A DNA stretch of 64,000 nucleotides from Acorus gramineus. Lineage: Eukaryota > Streptophyta > Magnoliopsida > Acorales > Acoraceae. Under the pieces are notes generated by a model. The model ran no database searches and was not told the DNA's origin. It worked only from the letters and a program-made list of their open reading frames with translations. Positions 1-12,250 of the stretch are shown here, in pieces. The stretch's first letter is position 1; every line of letters starts with the position of its first letter. Where the stretch lies: NCBI GenBank assembly GCA_030737835.1, contig CM060853.1:13058034-13122033 (forward strand), in the 5' to 3' direction. A program made the translations under genes and the position numbers.

Positions 1-213
1 TGAGAAAGAGAGGGGACAGACAGGAGTGTGAAAGTGAAGATTTCTCAACCATTGGTGCCGGCAGTGGTGGGGGTGATCCGGCATATGCGAAATCAGATTA
101 TTTTCAAGGGTGTGCGGTTGTACGAGGGAAATGTTTGGGAGCCAGTGGTGTGGTTTGTTAAGGATTGGGAACATTTATGTGCGGAGGCCAGTCGTGTCAT
201 GTATTTGGGGTAA
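1..213 (+). other. Unresolved open stretch at the left edge
   Basis: Two plus-strand frames stay open here: one from 3 to a TAA at 159-161, and one from a GTG at 28 to a TAA at 211-213. The first is Gly/Ser-rich in its middle part. I recognise no family in either. It could be the last exon of a gene entering from the left, or chance. If the MTV1-like gene runs off the left edge, this would lie inside its intron. Confidence 0.15.
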
Positions 214-1140
214 GTGTCTTTGCCTCGGTTGAGTGGGTTGGGGCTTCAGTAGATTCGTCCTCAACTGTCTTCCCAGCCAGTTTCCCCTTTTGTTTTATTT
301 TAGTTCTACGCTTTTGTATTGGGCATTAGCTTCACTGATCAATACAATGTGGTAGGATACCTACTGTATCCTCGAAAATAACACAGGTTTTGGGCAATTA
401 AAAGAAAAGGCCCGACAGTTGTTCATTATGCACTGTGCATTCTAACCCACTTTGAGATTTTTCATTTTTCAATTGAATATTTTTTCAATATGAATTCATG
501 GCTTTTCCAAAAGGAAATGTTCGATGCATATACCAACTAATGCAACTGTTCACATTAATTCTCGATTTCTATCTGCTTAGCCAGTCAGTTCAATATCATA
601 ACAGAGCAGCTAAGCCTTAGCCAGTCAGTTCAATATCATAACAGAACAGCTAAGCCTTCTTGATGACACTGGCAAGTACATAGGTGATAAATATCCATTC
701 AAAATTGCCCCCATACAGTCATTGGGCACCAATTCAATAGGATGCAATTATGTGCATATAAAAATCATATGTTTTCTAATCTTCTGCTTCTTTTCCTTAT
801 ATATTGGGCATGCCACAACAGCAACAAATAAATGAGACATGTTGTACACACAGACTTGCTAATCTGTCATTTCTTCTTGATGAAATGCTAATCAATCATT
901 TTAAAACATCAAAGCGAAAGATAAAAAAAAGCTATCTGCTTGATGTGATAAACCAGTCATGCATTGGGTTGGTCTTTCACATTATATATCGTGTTTCAAG
1001 TGTAAGAGACAAGAAATAAAATGGACGTCTAAAATAGCTGCTTTTATTTTGAGTAATGAGAAAGGGAGAATGAAGGAGAGATTTACAGAATTTTTCATGT
1101 ATTTGCTTGCTATATAAGAGGCAAAGGTAAGCCATATAAC
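214..1140. other. No gene seen; probable intron of the MTV1-like gene
   Basis: AT-rich sequence without a convincing exon on either strand. The next exon of the minus-strand MTV1-like gene should lie to the left of 1174, and I could not find it here, so the intron probably extends beyond the window. The only structure is a 40-bp tandem duplication at 577-656. Confidence 0.4.
577..656. repeat. 40-bp tandem duplication
   Basis: Two adjacent 40-bp units (577-616 and 617-656), starting TTAGCCAGTCAG and ending GCAGCTAAGCC or ACAGCTAAGCC, differ at a single base. The near identity suggests a recent local duplication. Confidence 0.9.
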
Positions 1141-1173
1141 CTACGATATTATTGAAAGGTAAAAGGGAAATAC

Positions 1174-2669
1174 CTGCCACATATGAGACCGGAGCTTTGA
1201 CTCAATTGCATGAGTCATAGCCATTGCATCCAGCTTAGCAGCCTCCACTAGAAAAACCTGAATGGCATCCCGAGTAGGTTGTAACCGTACGCCACCAGAT
1301 GTCACGATGGTCTCCAATAGCCTCTCTTCACGAGTCTTAGACCCTGTGTGACTTGAGCTGGAGCCCCCATTGGTTGAAACAGTCAAACCCAATGGTCCGG
1401 AAGCTTCATTTGTGGTTGCACTCGACGAGCCCAGACTTCCCCCATAATGTTCATCTCTTTGGCTCGTCTCCGTTGTCAGCGACCTCCTCAAATTTGGGCT
1501 CCTATAACTTCCATTATCATCAGTCCTCCTCATTGAATGGGCTGCAGCAATGCTGCTCAAACCCTGTTTGATGGAAGCGCTGCCGATACCAACCACTTCG
1601 CTAAGGAACGACTTCTTGTCTTCCAAGGGTGGCTCGTAATTCGTATTCCCGAAACCCTGAATCCGCTTGCTCAACCCCTCCGTTGGAGCTGGCTTGTTGT
1701 CTTCAATGGCAAACACCGCCGCAATTGCCTCCTGGGCGGTGTCCCGGACGGCCTTATTGAGAGCATCCCCTTTCAAGGGATCTGGGTGCCCCTTGTAATG
1801 CACTAGCTGTCGCATCACAGCTGAATGCCGCTGCATTTCCCTCTTGAATTCCACACCCGATTTCCCAACCGCATACTTGATCAACCTCAAGGCCTGTACA
1901 ACCCACAAAATAAGCAACTATCCATGCAGCGTGTTGATAAACTCAGTCATTCCTGCACTTGTTCCTCCAGTCCTAACTTGTATATAATTTTCTAATCTAG
2001 TATATATTAGGTTAGGATAGTATAACTTCAATTAGAAAATAAAATACATTCAACTCATTCTAGTATGCACTTCATCCTTGTGAAGGTTCGTATTTCATTA
2101 GACCAATACTTACATTCAAAAAAACAAAAAAAAATCTAAACATATTGGGACTGCAAAAATTACTGCAGGAATGACTGTCCCTAACATTTTCCATGCATCA
2201 AATTCACCAAAACCACACTCTTGAAAACCAAAATTTTATATTTTCTTTATAATCTGTTCTGATCTACAAAATAACACTAAAAACCCATAAACAACTCCAA
2301 ATCTCTGAATTACTTGAAAGCCTGAATTCCCTAAAAAGGCCACATTTTTACATCTATAAATCTAGTTTTTCAAGCATACCCAACACAACAGACTAAAAAA
2401 ACCCATCTTTTGAAAAACCCAGCGAAATAAACCCAAATTTTCATCAAATCCGGATCGATTACCTTCTGTTTGACGATAGGGCTCTTGTTGTCGAGCCGCT
2501 TGAGCACGTAATCCGAGACCTCCTTCACGATGCCGGCCGGGGACGACCGTAGGAGGTCGCAGAGCTCCTCAAGCTTATAAACCGGTGCGACCTTGTCCTC
2601 GTCAGTGGTGACCCCATCGACCATCTTCGACCTCCAATAGGCCTCGACGGCTCTCCTGCTCGAATCCAT
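1174..2669 (-). CDS. MTV1: MTV1-like ENTH/VHS-domain trafficking adaptor, 5' two exons (partial)
   Basis: The first coding exon is 2669-2463 (69 codons, ATG at 2669-2667) and the second is 1893-1174 (240 codons). Donors read AAG|GTAATC and CAG|GTATTT, the acceptor reads TACAG|GCC, and both junctions are phase 0. The N-terminus MDSSRRAVEAYW, the stretch YKLEELCDLL and, after the junction, LRLIKYAVGKSG plus YKGHPDPLKGDALNKA match the ENTH/VHS domain of Arabidopsis MODIFIED TRANSPORT TO THE VACUOLE 1, whose animal relative is tepsin. In that family the protein sits at the trans-Golgi network, works with clathrin and AP-4, and helps send cargo to the vacuole. The second exon continues into a Ser/Thr/Gly-rich linker. 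The rest of the gene (the family is about 600-700 residues) is beyond the left edge. It is divergent from the NINJA gene, with about 1.6 kb between its ATG and that gene's 5' exon. Confidence 0.85.
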
Positions 2670-3810
2670 CGCCGAAACCCTAAATTCTATATAACAATTT
2701 CCAGGGTTTCGATCGGATCTTCGAACGAGAAACCCTAAATCGCGATCGAATCGATGATCTCTCGATTCGTCGGCGGCTTCAGAAGAGGTTGAGAGACGTA
2801 ACAAATGAGAGGAGGAGAAGAAATACGAGTCCAAGCGTCCGTTCTTGACGTCCGGTGTTTCGTACGTTTTTAACGAGTCAGCACTGACGTGTGTTTTGGG
2901 CGGTGACACGTCGACGTTGGTTGGGGAAGTCAGTGTTTGCAGCTGGGACAGGCACAGAAGACAGTACTGACAAGTTTAGTGCATGCAGTGTTATATAATA
3001 TAATATAACATAATTAAATATAGATGGTTGTATATAATATAATTCTACTGAAATAGAAAAAATGATTTTCACGTGAATCACGATGTCTTCAAAATCGTGC
3101 CTGGTTGAGCCCGACTCAAAGAAGCCAGGATAATAAGATTTTGATTTTGGTGATAAATTATCTTTAGTAAAAGAGATAAAAATCTATTATTTATTTTTTT
3201 ATTTATATTTATTAAAATTAAAATAAAATGCAAATAAATGCTATTTAAGTTTTTTGTTGGAATAAAAAAATTTCATTTTTACTTCGAGATTTGGACATTT
3301 GTCACATTTTATCATTATTATTTGTTGAAAAAAATAATTTCAAGTTCTATAGGGATATCTGGATTTATTTTTAAGTCCCTATTTTATTTGAGACATTATT
3401 TTTTTATCATTCCATTTGATGTAAGTTATATTTTATTTTTTAATTTTGTCAATGCCTTTATATTTTTCTTTATGCCCCCCCCCCCCTCCTTCCTTTCACT
3501 CCATGCGTGCCAAATTTTATAACGGAGATATCATAATCAACGTTAAGTACACATCAACTTTTCATTATATCACAATATAATAATATTCAAAATATGAAAA
3601 TAAATAATGAATAAAACACGTCTACAAAATATACAGATAATTTAACAGTGTACATGAATGATGAAGAAAAGATAAAAATTAACAATATAACATTATACAA
3701 ACTGAAATACCCAAAAATAATATATAATAGGGTTTGCAGATTTAAAAATAAATCAAGGTGTTTCAAAATCTAAAAATAATTCAAGAGTTTTCTAAAATAC
3801 CACGAATTAA

Positions 3811-3864
<54 letters not shown>

Positions 3865-4100
3865 CAAACTCGTTTCGAAACATCTCTAATAATCCCAATT
3901 TTTGACAAAAGTAATAAATAGATTTTAGCTATAAAAAACAGCTTTGCAAAAATCTATTAAAAAAGAGTTTAATTGAAACATTACTTTCAAAAATTGATTT
4001 TAGTGAAACATATAATTCTCGAGCTCATTTCAAAAGCACCCACAGAAAGAATTATCAATTATGAACAGCGTACAAGGGGTTAAACACAATATTTCGGTAG
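2670..4100. promoter_or_regulatory. Divergent intergenic region between the MTV1-like and NINJA genes
   Basis: No coding region is visible. The first ~250 bp upstream of the MTV1-like ATG is moderately GC-rich and contains CCCTAA/CCCTAAA boxes (plant telobox-like) near 2683-2740, consistent with a 5' UTR or core promoter of a housekeeping-type gene. From about 3130 it is strongly AT-rich. A C-run lies at about 3475-3486 and an (AT)n microsatellite at 3816-3862. Promoter function is inferred from position only. Confidence 0.45.
3816..3862. repeat. (AT)n microsatellite
   Basis: About 45 bp of uninterrupted AT dinucleotide, flanked on the left by ATTAATTAATT. Confidence 0.95.
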
Positions 4101-4315
4101 TTTAGGGGGTTTATAATAATAAACCTCTCTTCTTGATCCTGAAAAAAAAAAGGAACAAAAAAGAAAACTTGATAAAAAAATATCGACAACACAGATCTTC
4201 CGGGAGCACGGGAAGTTCGGCGGCGTCGATCCTCATCACGTCGAACGCGACGCTCATGTTGTGGATTTGAAGAATCAAAAAACAAGGTCCCCATCTGTTG
4301 GGTCTCCCTCTTCAG

Positions 4316-5808
4316 GTGTGTTGTTTACTTGTTTGTGCATCTCTTCATTTTTTTTCCCTATTCAGCCCCGACTCAAAAATTCGATTTTTTTATGTGGGTT
4401 TTATGTTTTTTCGATCGTTTTCTATGAATAATGAGATGGGTAGTTCAGATTTTAGCAAATCTTTTGTCAGAACTGTATTTTGGGTGTTTTTTTAACCGGG
4501 TTTGTCTCGTTGTGCTATGGAAGGTCATAAAATTTATAGATTTGACGCTTTGCAATAGTTAATATCTTTTGTGATGCAATTTTTTATACGCCTATTCGTT
4601 CTCTTGGTTTATTTAGGAGTGTTATTTTAAGTGTACTGTGAGATTTGATTGGGTATCCCTTGTTTGTTCATCTCTTCAATTTTCCCATTCAGTTTTGATC
4701 CAAGAATTCGATTTTTATGTGGGTTTTAGATTTTATCGATCATATCCGATGAATCTTAAGATGGGTAGTTTGAACTTTAGCAAATATTTTGATGGGTCTG
4801 TGTTTTTTGGGTGATTTTTGAACTGGGTTTGTCTCATTGTACAATTGAAGGTCACAAAAGTGTCTAAATTTAAAGCTGTGCGTTCAGTTAATGTTGTTTG
4901 TGATGCAATTTTTTAGATGCTTATCATTTCTCTTGGTTTATTAGGAGTGTTTTTTAAGTGTACTGTGAGATTTGATTGGACATTCCTTGTTTGTGCATCT
5001 TTTCATTATTGCCCATTCTGTTTCGATTCAAAGTTTGATTTTTTGATCTGGGTTTTAGATTTTTTTGATCATCTCTGACGAACTTTGAGATGGTAGTTTG
5101 AACTTTAGCAGATCTTTTGATGGGTTTGTGTTTTTTGGGTGATTCTTTTGAACTGGGTTCTTCTCATTGTACTATGGAAGGTCACAAAGAGTATGTGATG
5201 CCGTGATGCAGTTTTTATATGATTATTCATTCTCTTGGTTTGTTAAGGAGTTTTTTTCCAAGTGTACTGTGAGATTTTATTGGAGAATGTAAAGAGCGGG
5301 GGTTCCTTAGATTGGATGGGCTTATTTGGTATTATTTTCCCATAGAGCTGCGGTCCTTTTTGATGCTTCATACTATTTGTGATTGTTACTGATAGTTTTT
5401 TATGAACTTCCTTTTTTCACCTTATGTGAATTTTATGCATGAGAGTATGTTGAATGATAAGAATTCTTTGATATATTTTAACAAGAACAACATCAAGATG
5501 AATGAATGAAATCTACGACCTCATCCTGTTGTTTCTAAATTCATTTGAAAATGCAAAAACCACCATCAGTTTCATCAGTCATCAGATATACCAATTTCTT
5601 GACTTCTCCATTGCATATACCATAAACATATAATTTCCTGTTTGGAAGAAGTGAGTGAGTGTGTGTGTGTGTGTGTATTCAATATTTTATCTTCAGTATT
5701 TTTTTTTTGTTTATCAACCGTTTCCATTCCTTATATTATATAAATAACTAATGCTGCTAAGGAAAATGCTGATTTAGTAGGCTTTCACTTGCTCTCCCTT
5801 TATCGCAG
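4316..5808 (+). other. Probable 5' UTR intron of the NINJA gene, with a triplicated ~330-bp unit
   Basis: The sequence to the left ends CTCTTCAG|GTGTG (donor at 4316), and a pyrimidine-rich CCCTTTATCGCAG| acceptor ends at 5808. Inside, three imperfect copies of a ~330-bp unit follow each other: starting at about 4328, 4659 and 4986, each beginning CTTGTTTGT, passing through ATGTGGGTTTTA-like and TAGTTTGAACTTTAGCA-like stretches, and closing with GTGTACTGTGAGATTT (about 4631, 4957 and 5263). A (GT)n run lies at about 5650-5675. The exon to the left (about 4190-4315) would be the noncoding first exon. NINJA genes commonly carry a 5' leader intron; here it is inferred from the splice signals. 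Confidence 0.55.
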
Positions 5809-5812
5809 TCAC

Positions 5813-5854
5813 ATGGGTAGGTATGAAGATTTTCATCATCAAATCCTAGGTTGA
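5813..5854 (+). CDS. Candidate upstream ORF in the NINJA 5' leader
   Basis: In the exon that starts at 5809, an ATG at 5813 opens a 13-codon frame ending in TGA at 5852-5854, 81 bases before the NINJA ATG at 5936. If the 5' UTR intron model is right, ribosomes would meet this ATG first. No evidence for peptide function; it may just modulate translation. Confidence 0.3.
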   Translation: MGRYEDFHHQILG

Positions 5855-5935
5855 ACATCCCATCTCTTAAGCTTCCAAGTGACAAGGAGTAAACTGACTC
5901 GTTGACTTTCGTATGCTTGTATCTAATAAAAGAAA

Positions 5936-8266
5936 ATGGAGGATGAAAATGGGCTTGAGCTAAGTTTGGGCCTTTTTTGTGGTGGATCTTCTGGAAAGAC
6001 AAAGGCCAGAGATGCTGGTTCAGATCCAAAGGCAGATGAAGGAGCCAGTGACAAGCAAACTGGTGGAATCTTGGGTCCCGAGACTTCTTTAAAACGCTTC
6101 TTTCAACCAGGCTTTGAGTATCAAGATCGCAAAATTAGACCGAGAAGTGAGATATTCTTTCCAGAACTTGGGAAGAGCTCCACCACTCAGGTGGATGCCA
6201 CCATTGATACTCATTCAAATAGCTCACAGTTTGCCAGACATGGAGAGCCATGGGTACCGAGAAGTAGGCAAATTGAAGTTGAGGAAGATAAAGCAAGTTT
6301 ACAAGGATTTGTGGGAAAGTTGTGGCCAGAAGCTTCTAAAAATAAAATGTCATTTGAGGATGTGAATCAACCAAAGAAGCATGCATGGGTTGGCAAAGGC
6401 CCACATATGTCACTAACAGTGGAAGATGGTTCGTCCACCGAAAACGAGGTTGTTGCCGAGTCTGAAGCTGGGGGTTCAAACTCATGTTTTGTCTCAATGC
6501 ATGAAGACAGTGACAAGATGAAGAACAAACATGGTATCGCTAATATGATTGGGATCGATGCCCAAGGGGTAAGACAATCCAATATCTCAGGAAACCAGCC
6601 TAGCCATGAACTTCAAACCTTTGGATATAGGATTTCGTCATCAATCCAACAAGTACCTTCGATGCCTGTTAATGTACCTGCCGCTGCTGGTGCTTTTAAT
6701 TCCTCAGGCTTTCCTTCGCCCTCTATGGTGCAATTGATGTCTCCATTAAGTGGGGAAGGCGGGGCAAATCAGCCTGTCAATGTTATAAACTCTCCGCTTG
6801 CTTTTGGTTACCCAGTCGGTCAGCTCCCAACTCTGGAGACTGATTCATCATTTGTCAGTGGTTCTCAATCTAAATCGCAGTTGCCTGCTGCCCATAGGGG
6901 TGCCAGTGATGGGCTGCCTAGCTCTCAGAATCCAGAAGATATACCAAAGATATCTCCAGGTGCATCTCACTGCTTTACTTTTAGTACTGCAATGTTATTT
7001 CTGTGACAAACATAGGTTGATTTGATTGATATTGAATAAGAGCTACAATGAGCATGTTGGTGTTGGAATACCTGTTTAGGTGTTTTGGGTCTATGTAAAA
7101 ATAACATATACCAAAGTGAACTCTTGTGATCTGTCAATGTTGAAGTGGTCTTTCAGAAAGACTCAGCAACTGATGGCCATGCCAACTGTGGGTATAATGA
7201 TTCAATGTTTTTGTCCTATTCCTGTGCTTTCGCTGACCCTAACCTCTCATGATATCCAATACTAATGCTTTTCATCCTTTCCTTTTGTGTTCTAAGGAGT
7301 TCTTCATTGAGCAGTTATTGTTACCTAGCATACCAATCCCCTGAAAAAGTATACATGAATCATGAAGCCCATGGGCGTAGTTAGATGTAAATGAGAACTG
7401 TTCTCTTGGATGAAAAGCTTTAAGCATCAACATGACATCATTTTGGAAACAATGAGACAAGCTTCTTGCAGGATATGTTTCTGACAAATTGCATGTCATG
7501 CATATCAATTTTTCAGTTTTAGCTTAATATGAAATTCATGTTTGCCTCATGTAATTTATTTGCAATAGGAAAGGTTTGAAGAATTTCTCTCTCATGTGTT
7601 TTAAAGCTTAGATTCCCCCCACCCCACATTGAATGCGCATGGCATGGACTCTTATGGGACATCCTCAAATTAATTGATAATTATTTTGGCCACCTGTTTT
7701 GTTGTAATGCTCTGATTTTACTTCAAATTATCCTTATCATTGTTTATGTTTCTGATTTTCATATGTTCTATGTGATTGCAGCAGCATCTCTATCACAGAA
7801 TCCTGCAGCATTTGAGGGGAAGTTTCTTGATTTGGTGAAAAGCAGTGGAAAAGGCCATGCCATTGATGAGGCCTGCACACCTTCATCTTCTCAAGCTGAA
7901 AGTGAAAAAAAGGGAAGCAGTTCCACGAGTTCCAGGCCAAAGGAAATGTCAAACCAGCCAACAATTGAAAGCCTTACCCAAGGTGGTTTGACTATAAGGC
8001 CAGGGGTTGCCCCCAACTTGAAGTTTGGGGGTTGTGGTTCATGCCCAGATCTGCCTTGGGTCTCAGCCACTGGCACAGGTCCGAATGGAAAGACCATCTC
8101 TGGTGTCACCTACAAATTCAGTGAGAACCAGATTAAGATCGTCTGTGCATGCCATGGAACCCACATGTCCCCTGATGAATTTTTTCGACATGCAAGTGCA
8201 GATGCTCCAATATCAGATAATAACACGGGTCTGGGTGGTAGTCCAGCAGCTTCGGCTCAGAGCTGA
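5936..8266 (+). CDS. NINJA: NINJA-family protein (jasmonate signalling co-repressor adaptor)
   Basis: Exons are 5936-6959 and 7782-8266, joined in phase 1 (CTCCAG|GTGCAT donor, GATTGCAG|CAGCA acceptor), giving 502 residues. The protein opens with MEDENGLELSLGL, the EAR motif that recruits TOPLESS-type co-repressors. A region with the conserved RFFQPGF-like motif follows at about residue 50 (NINJA domain B). The C-terminus has the family signature DLPWVSATGTGPNGKTISG, then IKIVCACHGTHMSPDEFFRH, the domain that binds the TIFY/ZIM domain of JAZ proteins. In Arabidopsis, NINJA links JAZ to TOPLESS in the nucleus to silence jasmonate-responsive genes. Length matches the family (about 425-510 residues). 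The start is the first ATG giving the canonical N-terminus. AFP proteins share the architecture, but the N-terminus resembles NINJA best. Confidence 0.93.
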
Positions 8267-8765
8267 ATATTAATGGCCAACCCTGGTCTAATAACTCTGG
8301 TCTAGAAGAAGAATTGCTCTTTTTCAGGAATCTTATTCTGATGGATTCCGTGGAATGAAAAAAATTTGTCTGGGATATTCATGAATGCCAACTGGCCATG
8401 AGGGTTACAAGCATAGCATTTGTCTGGGATGTTTATGAATGTTCATAAATGCATAGGATTTTCCAGCAGAATGAGTGTCAACTGGCCATAAGGTTTCTTT
8501 GTGGGAATTAGCTAAAGTTTCATGTCATGCACTTGTTTGACTTATACATCATAAGATGCTATTTTATTTATTTTTTGCTGTTGCACTTAAAAGAGTTTTG
8601 TAGAAGTTAATGTAATGTTTTGTGGAAGTTCATGTAATGTTAATGCAGAAAATATGGCAGTCATTTTATATCCAAGTAGAATATGTTTGTCCATTTCGAT
8701 ATGGATGCTTCTATACATTTGTATGGTCTCTTTCCAAACTTGCCACAATTGGAAACTCGGGGGTG
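8267..8765 (+). other. NINJA 3' UTR and downstream flank
   Basis: No coding signal. Two diverged copies of a short stretch (TTTGTCTGGGAT with ATGAATG, about 8367 and 8420) lie here. No clear AATAAA signal stands out, so the cleavage site is unknown. The foldback element begins at about 8770. Confidence 0.4.
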
Positions 8766-8769
8766 GTTA

Positions 8770-9852
8770 CAGCCACCCTAGAAGTTATTATACCCACCAT
8801 GCTTATTTAAATAAAAATTAAAAAAATTGATTTGTTATATTATATCTTATGTTTAATCCACTCTACGAGTTTGACATAGACGATGTTTTTTGTGTTTTAG
8901 ATGATTTTTCTATGTTTTAGATGGTTCGACGTGTATCACGTCGATCGATAATTAGAAATCTTACTTTTAGTTCAATATAGACGATGTCTTCTATGCTTAA
9001 GGTAGTTCAATATAGATCATGTTGATTGGGAATCCGGTGGACCGGAGACAAATGAAATCTTAGTTCATTATCGACATCAGATCGCATATCGTATATGGAA
9101 TGACAATATACGTATGATGTAATAAAAAAAAAACTCTCTACTTTAATACGTTATTTATATTTTAACCAATATTCATTTGGATGTAGGTTGCGGTGTCACC
9201 AACCGACTAAAACATTGGAGGTCTGGAATGTGTTGGATGGATCATGACTTTCATAAACAAAGTCAAGCAACGTGGTTTGTGGCCATTGATTGTAATATAT
9301 CAACAATGTGTATCTCACTTTGATTTTTTAAATTCATGAGATAAACATGTGAGTGATTGGATGATAAACATTATAATTCAATAAGATTTGATTACATTAA
9401 AGATTTTTAACATTTTATCATAAAAGTAAGTCGAAGTCATCAATGTATAAGTCCACCTGGTTTCAATTTGTTAAAAATAATTACGTCGATCGCATATTAA
9501 AAATTGAAGCACAACTTTTTTGTCCTAATTCGACATGATCCATGCTGAACCAACTTAAATACAAAAGACATCGTTTATGTCAAATGGGAATGGATTAAGG
9601 TTTTTGGTTCTCGATTGACATGATCCATGTTGAATCACCTTAAACACAGAAGACGTTGTCTATGTCAAACTAGAATCAGAATGAGACTGAGATTTCTGAT
9701 TCTTGATGGACATATCCTTGTGGAACAATCTTAAATATATAAGACATCGTTTATGACGAACTTGCAGGATGAGTTAAATATGAGATAAAATGAAATAAAT
9801 CAACTTTTTAATTTAAATAAATGTGGTGGGTAGAATAACTTATGGGATGAAG
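8770..9852. mobile_element. Foldback / long-TIR element, non-autonomous
   Basis: The ends are inverted and similar over at least ~90 bp: left CCCTAGAAGTTATTATACCC then CACCATGCTTATTTAAATA, and right, read in reverse complement, CCCATAAGTTATTCTACCC then CACCACATTTATTTAAAT. Inward, repeated units of about 60-70 bp carry the same words in opposite orientation in the two arms (left: TTGACATAGACGATGTTTT and GATCATGTTGAT; right: ACATGATCCATGTTGAAT and AAGACATCGTTTATGTC). No ORF is present. The middle (about 9170-9480) looks unrelated to the arms. I could not fix the exact ends or the target duplication. Confidence 0.65.
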
Positions 9853-10082
9853 GCCCCCTTCAACTGGACAAATTCAATTAGTTCATTTCCGCCCCCATAA
9901 AACCGGGCTAAGTCGGCCTAACCCAACCTGTTTACCACCCTGCTCGAATACAAAACGAAAAACCAAAATTATGACCCACTTCAAAGTCAAAGCCCTAAGA
10001 AGACATGGGAGTATGGACGAAAGTGATTCAGACTACCCTGAATCTTGAAACTCTCCATGGTTAGTAGAATGCTTTAATATTT

Positions 10083-11437
10083 TTGCTTTTGATAACCTTA
10101 TTTATAATGTTCAACCTGATAAGCCCCTGGAAAACTCAGACCTTAAAGAAATTCTTGAAAAGGATGGTGGTAATATTGAAATACGATTTTCTAATACTAA
10201 TTGTAGTTTTCAAAGGACAAGATAGAACTACTCTGGTAAGCAGAAGGGAAAACTTGACTCCCAGAAGACGCTCTGTTTCTGAGAGAGATAGCCAGTATTT
10301 GGCAACCCATGCCTCCTACTTTAGCCAGCCTATAGGAGTTGCATCAGCAGTTTATGAAGCTGAAACTCAAAATGAAATTCCTTCTGATTATGATCCCGCT
10401 GAGTTGGACATGCTTACTATAAGTGAGGATAATGACTATGAAATAGATAAAGAAATTATAAAAAATGATTTTTATTCATCAAAAAATAATGAGAAAAGAA
10501 AATGGTTTTTCAACACTATACCCAAAGAAGAACAAGGCCCGATTAGAGAACAGTGGTATGATCATATGAGATTTGAACGAAACACTGTATATTTCTTTGA
10601 TTGGTTTGAACAAACTTATATTCCGATGTTACAAAACATGCTCGTTGATCTTCCCAAAGAAGACCATGCTATGGTCCTTGAAAAAATTGATAAATATACC
10701 ACTAAATGGAGGAAGTATAACAATGAAGAGGTGGAATCTATCCATCCACCGTTTGAAAAGATTAAAGTTACAAAATCTGACATTATAGCTAGCCCTCTTA
10801 AGACTACTACTGGGATAGACCCTGGTAGTCCCTTCAAGGCAGAATATTTTATTCAGGTCATGGAACAAAATAATTTTACTAATGTTGCTTTGAGATCTAT
10901 AAGTAGCCAAACTGAAAGAATAGAGAAAGCCCTCGCTGAAAACTGTATCCTTGACAATATTCATACCGAAGGTCTGCAAAATCTAAAGACCTCGGCTACT
11001 TCATCCAAAAATATAGTCAAAAAGACTGAAAAACCAATATTCATTCCTCAACAAAATCTTGAAAAAGGGATCAAGTTCAAAGATACACATTCTGAAGAAT
11101 TGCTGTTTAAATTATCTGAAAGACTGGGAAAATTATCCATTAATAACCTCAATGATGAGTCCTCTTGTGAAGAAGACTCCCAGGAAGACAGTGAGAGTGG
11201 AAGCATGCCTGAAAACTCTCCTGATCATTCTGATATTGAAATCAATAAGCTAGGGACTATAACTCAGACCTCGAGAACAAAAAACTTCTATAGGAGACCA
11301 ACCCCAGTTGATGTTCAAATAGAAGAAAATAATGATATTACTCTTACAACCTCCTATGATGGAAAATCTCTCGTTGAATGGAATCTTGATGGCATGTCTG
11401 AATATCAGCCAATTATGTCATTCTATGCTTATTTATG
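10083..11437 (+). pseudogene. Endogenous pararetrovirus: polyprotein region upstream of the coat domain (degenerate)
   Basis: An open frame of 452 codons whose informative part starts at about 10213. A second frame (about 10107-10225) carries further viral-looking sequence, so the 5' end is frameshifted. It contains the stretch KRKWFFNTIPKEEQG (about 10495-10540) and an acidic Ser/Glu-rich tail (about 11150-11235). This is the segment found between the movement and coat domains in plant-genome caulimovirid-like polyproteins. No movement domain precedes it, so this copy is 5'-truncated. The frame breaks at about 11420, where the coat domain continues in another frame. Assignment to Caulimoviridae rests on the downstream protease and RT order; genus unresolved. 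Confidence 0.7.
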
Positions 11438-12250
11438 CTAATGCCTGTAGGATACAGGGTAATAGTGATAAACATATAACAGATATGATAACCACATCTT
11501 TCATGGGCCAATTAAGAGGCTGGTGGGATAACTTCATTACCCCTGAGCAAAGACGTGCTATTTATACAGCTGTAAAAGTAGATCCCAATGGGAGATCTGA
11601 GCCTGATATTGTCACTACACTAGTTCTCACTATATTTAAACATTTTGTTGGCAGCCATAGTGACACTGCTGACAGGATTAGAGAACAACTTATAAATCTT
11701 AGGTGTCCAACCTTATCTGATTTTAGATGGTATAAGGACACATTTTTATCACAAATTTATAGGATAGACAATTCAAACAATGATCTTGGAAAGAAAAGTT
11801 TGTCTCTGGGCTACCCAAGCTCTTCGCTGAAAGGGTTAGAAACAGCCTTCATCAAGAATATGGGGGACACATCCCTTACTCCGTCATAACATTCGGAGAG
11901 CTTATACAAAAAATAAACCTGATAGGTCTGGCCCTTTGCAATGATCTGAAGATAAAGAATCAGCTCAAAAATCAACATTTGACTTCCAAGAGAGAACTTG
12001 GAGACTTCTGCTACCAGTTCGGGTATCAGAAGGAAGACATTAAGAGTCCTTCTAGATCTCGGAAAAGGAATACCAAACATTCCTATAATAAAGACCTCCT
12101 GAGAGAAGATATTATAACTCAAATAGAACTCCTGTTCAAAAACCCAGAAAGCGGTTCCCCAAAAAGAAACCCAGCACCTCTAGTCCTCCTACCTGCTTCA
12201 AATGCAAGCAGAAAGGACATTATGCCAATAAATGCTTTAATAGAAAAATG
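11425..12250 (+). pseudogene. Endogenous pararetrovirus: coat-protein-like region with CCHC zinc knuckle (frameshifted)
   Basis: The coat-like core with the stretch GQLRGWWDNFITPEQRR (about 11501-11551) lies in the frame open to about 11780. The next part runs in other frames to 12100. A CX2CX4HX4C zinc knuckle, typical of caulimovirid coat C-termini that bind nucleic acid, sits at 12194-12235 in a frame separated from its upstream basic region by a 1-bp difference at about 12090 (the inverted copy at 17339 has the extra base). The region is therefore broken by at least two frameshifts. Confidence 0.75.

Noticed and set aside
804..1019. 71-codon open frame in the left intron region
   Set aside because: AT-rich, no recognisable domain and no splice context.
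3238..3522. 94-codon Phe-rich frame
   Set aside because: T-rich low-complexity sequence; hydrophobic composition is a by-product.
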